The notes under the pieces: model-generated
Told to the model about the DNA's origin: nothing
The model's database searches: none
Seen by the model: the letters and a program-made list of their open reading frames with translations, nothing else
Made by a program: the position numbers and the translations under genes
In this document: in pieces, positions 4,945-7,568 of the stretch
How the letters are laid out: every line of letters starts with the position of its first letter
Numbering within the stretch: the first letter of the stretch is position 1
From: Rhodobacteraceae bacterium UBA6796
GTDB taxonomy: Bacteria > Pseudomonadota > Alphaproteobacteria > Rhodobacterales > Rhodobacteraceae
DNA: 7,568 nt
Assembly: GCA_002452815.1 (NCBI GenBank)
Contig: DKFM01000019.1
Span: 1-7,568 of the forward strand
Direction of reading: 5' to 3'

Positions 4945-7314
4945 ATGCTGTTGCCGCCCGATAGTCTGTTTCGCCCAGGCCCGCCCGTGCCCTCGCGCGC
5001 GCGCAGGCCTGCCGCCTTCGGGCTTGGCCCCGCTGAAGAGCGCCACTTGGTGCCCGCAGGAGGGGCGCTTGTCGTGCCGATTGCGGCAGGCGACCGGCTG
5101 GAAATTGTCAATGACGAAGGCGGGCAGCGCTGCGAACTGCTGGCGGCGCACCCGGGCGGGCGGGTCGATTGCGGGCTGCTGGGCTGGCGCGCGGATGTCC
5201 CGGCCGAGGGGCTGCGCGCGCTGCTGGGCGGGGGCGAAGCCTCGCTGCACCGGCTGCGCCGCGCGCTGGAGCGCCGCGGGATCGAGCTGACCGGCGCGAT
5301 GGCGATCGGCCTGTTCGGCGCGGCCTCGCGCGCGGGCGAGGCGGTCAGCTTCACCGCGCAGGGCGAGGGGGTGGCCATCGTCGCCGCCCCGGGGGGCGCG
5401 ATGGATCTTGAACGTCAGGATACGTCCACGCCGCTGACCCTGAAACTGACCCGCGCCAATCCGCGCGCGACGGGCCGCTTTGCGCTGCCCGATCCGCTGG
5501 CCGACCCGATCCTTGATCTGCGCATCGCCTCGGCCACCGCCGAAGCCTATGTCGTCAAGGCCGGCGAATTCATCCAGATCCTGGATGTGGACGGCCGCCA
5601 ATGCACCGATTTCCAGTGTTTCGACGCGCGCAAGTTGGATCGTGGCATCCAGAACCCGCTGGATGTCACCACCACCCGCACGCTGATGGGGCACGCCTAT
5701 CCGAACCCCGGCCTGCACGCGAAATACTACGATCAGGATTTCACGCCGCTGGTCGAGGTGATCCAGGACACCTGCGGGCGCCACGATGCCTTCGCCATGG
5801 CCTGCGCGTCGAAATACTACGACGACATCGGCTATCCGGGCCACGCCAATTGCAGCGACAACTTCAACGCCGCGCTGGCCGCGCATGGCGTCGATCCGCG
5901 TGCGGGCTGGATGGCGGCGAATTTCTTCTTCAACACCGCGATTGATGCCCATGGCGTGATGATCGCGGACGAGCCCTGGTCGCGGCCGGGCGATTATGTG
6001 CTGCTGCGCGCGCTGACCGATCTGGTCTGCGTGTCCTCGGCCTGTCCCGATGACACCTCGGCCGCCAATGGCTGGAACCCCACAGACATTCATGTGCGCA
6101 GCTATGCCCCGACCGAGCGCTTCCAGCGCGCCTCGGCCTGGCGCGCCACCCCCGATGCGGAGCCGATCATGACGCGCGAAACTGCCTTCCACGAAAACTT
6201 CGCCGCGCTGACCCGCGATTTCGTCGATTACAAGGGGTTCTGGCTGCCCAATTCCTTCCCCGAGTGTGACCCGGTCGAAAGCTATTGGGCCGCGCGCGAA
6301 GGCGTGGTGGCGATGGACCTGTCGGCGCTGCGCAAGTTCGAGGTCACCGGCCCCGATGCCGAGGCATTGCTGAACTGGGTGCTGACCCGCGACGTGTCGA
6401 AACTGGGCCATGGCCAGGTCGTCTATTCCGCGATGTGCTACCCGCATGGCGGCATGATCGACGATGGCACGTTGTTCCGGCTGGGCGATCAGAATTTCCG
6501 CTGGATCGGCGGCTCGGACGAGGGCGGCGCGTGGATGCGCGAAGAGGCCGCGCGGCTGGGCCTGAACGTGCTGATCCGCTCGTCCACCGATCAGATGCAC
6601 AATCTGGCGGTGCAGGGGCCGAAATCCCGCGAGTTGATGGGCGCGATCCTCTGGACCGCCCCGCATCAGCCGACGCTGGCCGATCTGGGGTGGTTCCGCT
6701 TCACCGTGGGACGCATCGGCGGCCCCGAGGGCGTGCCGGTCGTCGTCTCGCGCACCGGCTACACCGGCGAGCTGGGCTATGAAATCTTTTGCCACCCGAA
6801 ACACGGGGCCACCGTGTTCGAGGCGGTCTTTACCGCCGGAAAACCCCTTGGGATCAAACCGATGGGTCTGGCGGGGCTTGACCTGTGCCGGATCGAGGCG
6901 GGGCTGGTCTTCGCGGGTTACGATTTCTCGGACCAGACCGACCCGTTCGAAGCGGGGATCGGCTTCACCGTGGCCCTGAAATCGAAGACCGCCGATTTTG
7001 TCGGGCGCGAGGCGCTGATCCGGCGCAAGGAAACGCCCGCGCGCAAATTCGTCGGGCTGGAAATCGACGGCCATGATCCGGTCGGCCATGGCGATTGCCT
7101 GCGCATCGGGCGCGCACAGGTGGGCGAGGTCTGCTCGGCCATGCACAGCCCGCGCACCGACCAGTGGATCGCGCTCGCGCGCGTCGACGTGGCCCATGCG
7201 GGCCTCGGTACGGCACTCGAGGTCGGGCGGCTTGACGGGCAGATCAAACGGATTGCGGCCCGGGTCACGCCCTTCCCGCATTACGACCCGAAAAAGGAAC
7301 GTCCGCGGTCCTGA
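4945..7314 (+). CDS. tdm: Tdm, trimethylamine N-oxide demethylase (DUF1989-GcvT fusion)
   Basis: Encodes 789 aa. Tdm converts TMAO to dimethylamine and formaldehyde, and its folate-binding half can pass the C1 unit to THF. Residues about 30-150 are a divergent DUF1989-like segment, about 195-400 the main DUF1989 domain (DVDGRQCTDFQCFDARKLDR; DLVCVSSACPDD; NGWNPTDI), and about 430-780 a GcvT-like domain (YWAAREGVVAMDLSALRKFE; HGGMIDD; SRTGYTGELGYEIF; GLDLCRIEAGL; VGREAL). D222, C287, C303 and C367 have the same spacing as the zinc ligands recalled for Methylocella silvestris Tdm, supporting an active site. The ATG at 4945 is preferred; AAGGA at 4928-4932 is rather distant (12 nt), so initiation may be weak. 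The frame is open to 4831, but that would overlap tmm and translate through the terminator. The plain aminomethyltransferase and dimethylglycine or sarcosine dehydrogenase families lack the DUF1989 half. Adjacency to tmm makes the assignment firm. Confidence 0.94.
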   Translation: MLLPPDSLFRPGPPVPSRARRPAAFGLGPAEERHLVPAGGALVVPIAAGDRLEIVNDEGGQRCELLAAHPGGRVDCGLLGWRADVPAEGLRALLGGGEASLHRLRRALERRGIELTGAMAIGLFGAASRAGEAVSFTAQGEGVAIVAAPGGAMDLERQDTSTPLTLKLTRANPRATGRFALPDPLADPILDLRIASATAEAYVVKAGEFIQILDVDGRQCTDFQCFDARKLDRGIQNPLDVTTTRTLMGHAYPNPGLHAKYYDQDFTPLVEVIQDTCGRHDAFAMACASKYYDDIGYPGHANCSDNFNAALAAHGVDPRAGWMAANFFFNTAIDAHGVMIADEPWSRPGDYVLLRALTDLVCVSSACPDDTSAANGWNPTDIHVRSYAPTERFQRASAWRATPDAEPIMTRETAFHENFAALTRDFVDYKGFWLPNSFPECDPVESYWAAREGVVAMDLSALRKFEVTGPDAEALLNWVLTRDVSKLGHGQVVYSAMCYPHGGMIDDGTLFRLGDQNFRWIGGSDEGGAWMREEAARLGLNVLIRSSTDQMHNLAVQGPKSRELMGAILWTAPHQPTLADLGWFRFTVGRIGGPEGVPVVVSRTGYTGELGYEIFCHPKHGATVFEAVFTAGKPLGIKPMGLAGLDLCRIEAGLVFAGYDFSDQTDPFEAGIGFTVALKSKTADFVGREALIRRKETPARKFVGLEIDGHDPVGHGDCLRIGRAQVGEVCSAMHSPRTDQWIALARVDVAHAGLGTALEVGRLDGQIKRIAARVTPFPHYDPKKERPRS

Positions 7315-7359
7315 GCGCGGCGGTCCAAAGGAATTCCGCGGCCCAAGGGGCGCGGCGAT

Positions 7360-7400
7360 CCGGGGCAGGGAGCCCCGGCAGACGGCCCCGGGAAACCGGG
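7360..7400 (+). other. Two GC hairpins in the spacer after tdm
   Basis: CCGGGGC (7360-7366) pairs perfectly with GCCCCGG (7372-7378) around AGGGA. A second stem, CCCGG (7387-7391) with CCGGG (7396-7400), closes a GAAA loop of the stable GNRA type. Neither is followed by T-runs, so read-through into the next gene is likely. They may act as a processing or stabilising element between tdm and the downstream gene. The rest of the 145-nt spacer shows no clear promoter. Confidence 0.4.
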
Positions 7401-7459
7401 TTGGGAGGCAAGAAAATGGGGAGAAACAGCCCCGTCCACACCAACAGGGAGCCTTTGAC

Positions 7460-7568
7460 GTGGAACAGGACCTTGCGACATTGGCGGCTTCGGTCGCCGA
7501 ACTTAAGGCGAAGGCGGCGATGACCGGCACGACCTTCTCCGAAACGTTTTATTTTCTGACGATCCCGC
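7460..7568 (+). CDS. Unidentified gene, N-terminal 36 codons (possibly a membrane transporter of the ammonium transporter type)
   Basis: The frame opens with GTG at 7460, 8 nt after CAGGGAG (7445-7451), a strong ribosome site, and runs off the window. The start reads VEQDLATLAASVAELKAKAA, a short amphipathic, possibly helical stretch, then TFSETFYFLTIP, which looks like the beginning of a first membrane segment. An N-terminal helix followed by such a segment resembles some ammonium transporters (Amt) of proteobacteria as recalled, and uptake of ammonium or an amine would suit the locus. Thirty-six residues are too few to be sure; another permease or an unrelated membrane protein is possible. 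An ATG at 7416 opens a different frame that gives an Arg-rich, non-coding-looking product and was not used. It is the same strand as tdm, 145 nt downstream, so may share its transcript. Confidence 0.6.
   Translation, partial: MEQDLATLAASVAELKAKAAMTGTTFSETFYFLTIP

Noticed and set aside
4945..7314. tdm as glycine-cleavage T protein or dimethylglycine/sarcosine dehydrogenase
   Set aside because: The GcvT half is joined to DUF1989 rather than to a flavin dehydrogenase domain, no gcvH or gcvP adjoins, and tmm lies directly upstream.
4864..7530. 888-codon open frame on the minus strand opposite tdm
   Set aside because: It is an antisense shadow of the tdm codon bias in GC-rich DNA; its translation is rich in Arg, His, Gly and Ala with no recognisable domain.

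Overview
The window is GC-rich DNA with the codon bias and palindrome-rich spacers typical of an alphaproteobacterium, most likely a Rhodobacteraceae member (roseobacter, Paracoccus or Rhodovulum type). That assignment rests on protein character and intergenic style and was not tested by a search. No rRNA, tRNA, insertion sequence, phage gene or CRISPR array was seen.

Layout: (1) 3-137, the C-terminal end of folD. (2) 222-1106, purU, formyltetrahydrofolate deformylase, same strand. (3) 1107-1364, a spacer packed with hairpins arranged almost symmetrically about a 27/28-nt near-perfect inverted repeat. (4) 1365-2090, a GntR/FadR-type regulator starting at GTG. (5) 2038-3363 on the minus strand, a type I periplasmic-binding-fold protein without a signal peptide, overlapping the 3' end of the regulator by 53 bp. 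(6) 3364-3535, an AT-rich divergent promoter region. (7) 3536-4879, tmm, trimethylamine monooxygenase. (8) 4896-4925, a terminator-like hairpin. (9) 4945-7314, tdm, a DUF1989-GcvT fusion identified as trimethylamine N-oxide demethylase. (10) 7460-7568, the start of another gene, cut by the window edge.

The metabolic genes form one pathway. Tmm oxidises trimethylamine (TMA) to its N-oxide (TMAO). Tdm splits TMAO to dimethylamine and formaldehyde, and its GcvT-like half is thought to pass the one-carbon unit to tetrahydrofolate. FolD oxidises methylene-THF to formyl-THF, and PurU hydrolyses that to formate and free THF. This is a compact methylated-amine demethylation and C1-oxidation locus. 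The later dimethylamine and methylamine steps and a TMAO transporter are not in the window.

The least explained part is regulation: an orphan, apparently cytosolic ligand-binding protein divergent from tmm, beside a GntR regulator whose effector domain seems to have lost the usual metal ligands. Short TGGNCCA motifs occur upstream of both gntR and tmm. A strong hairpin sits between tmm and tdm and may set their relative expression.
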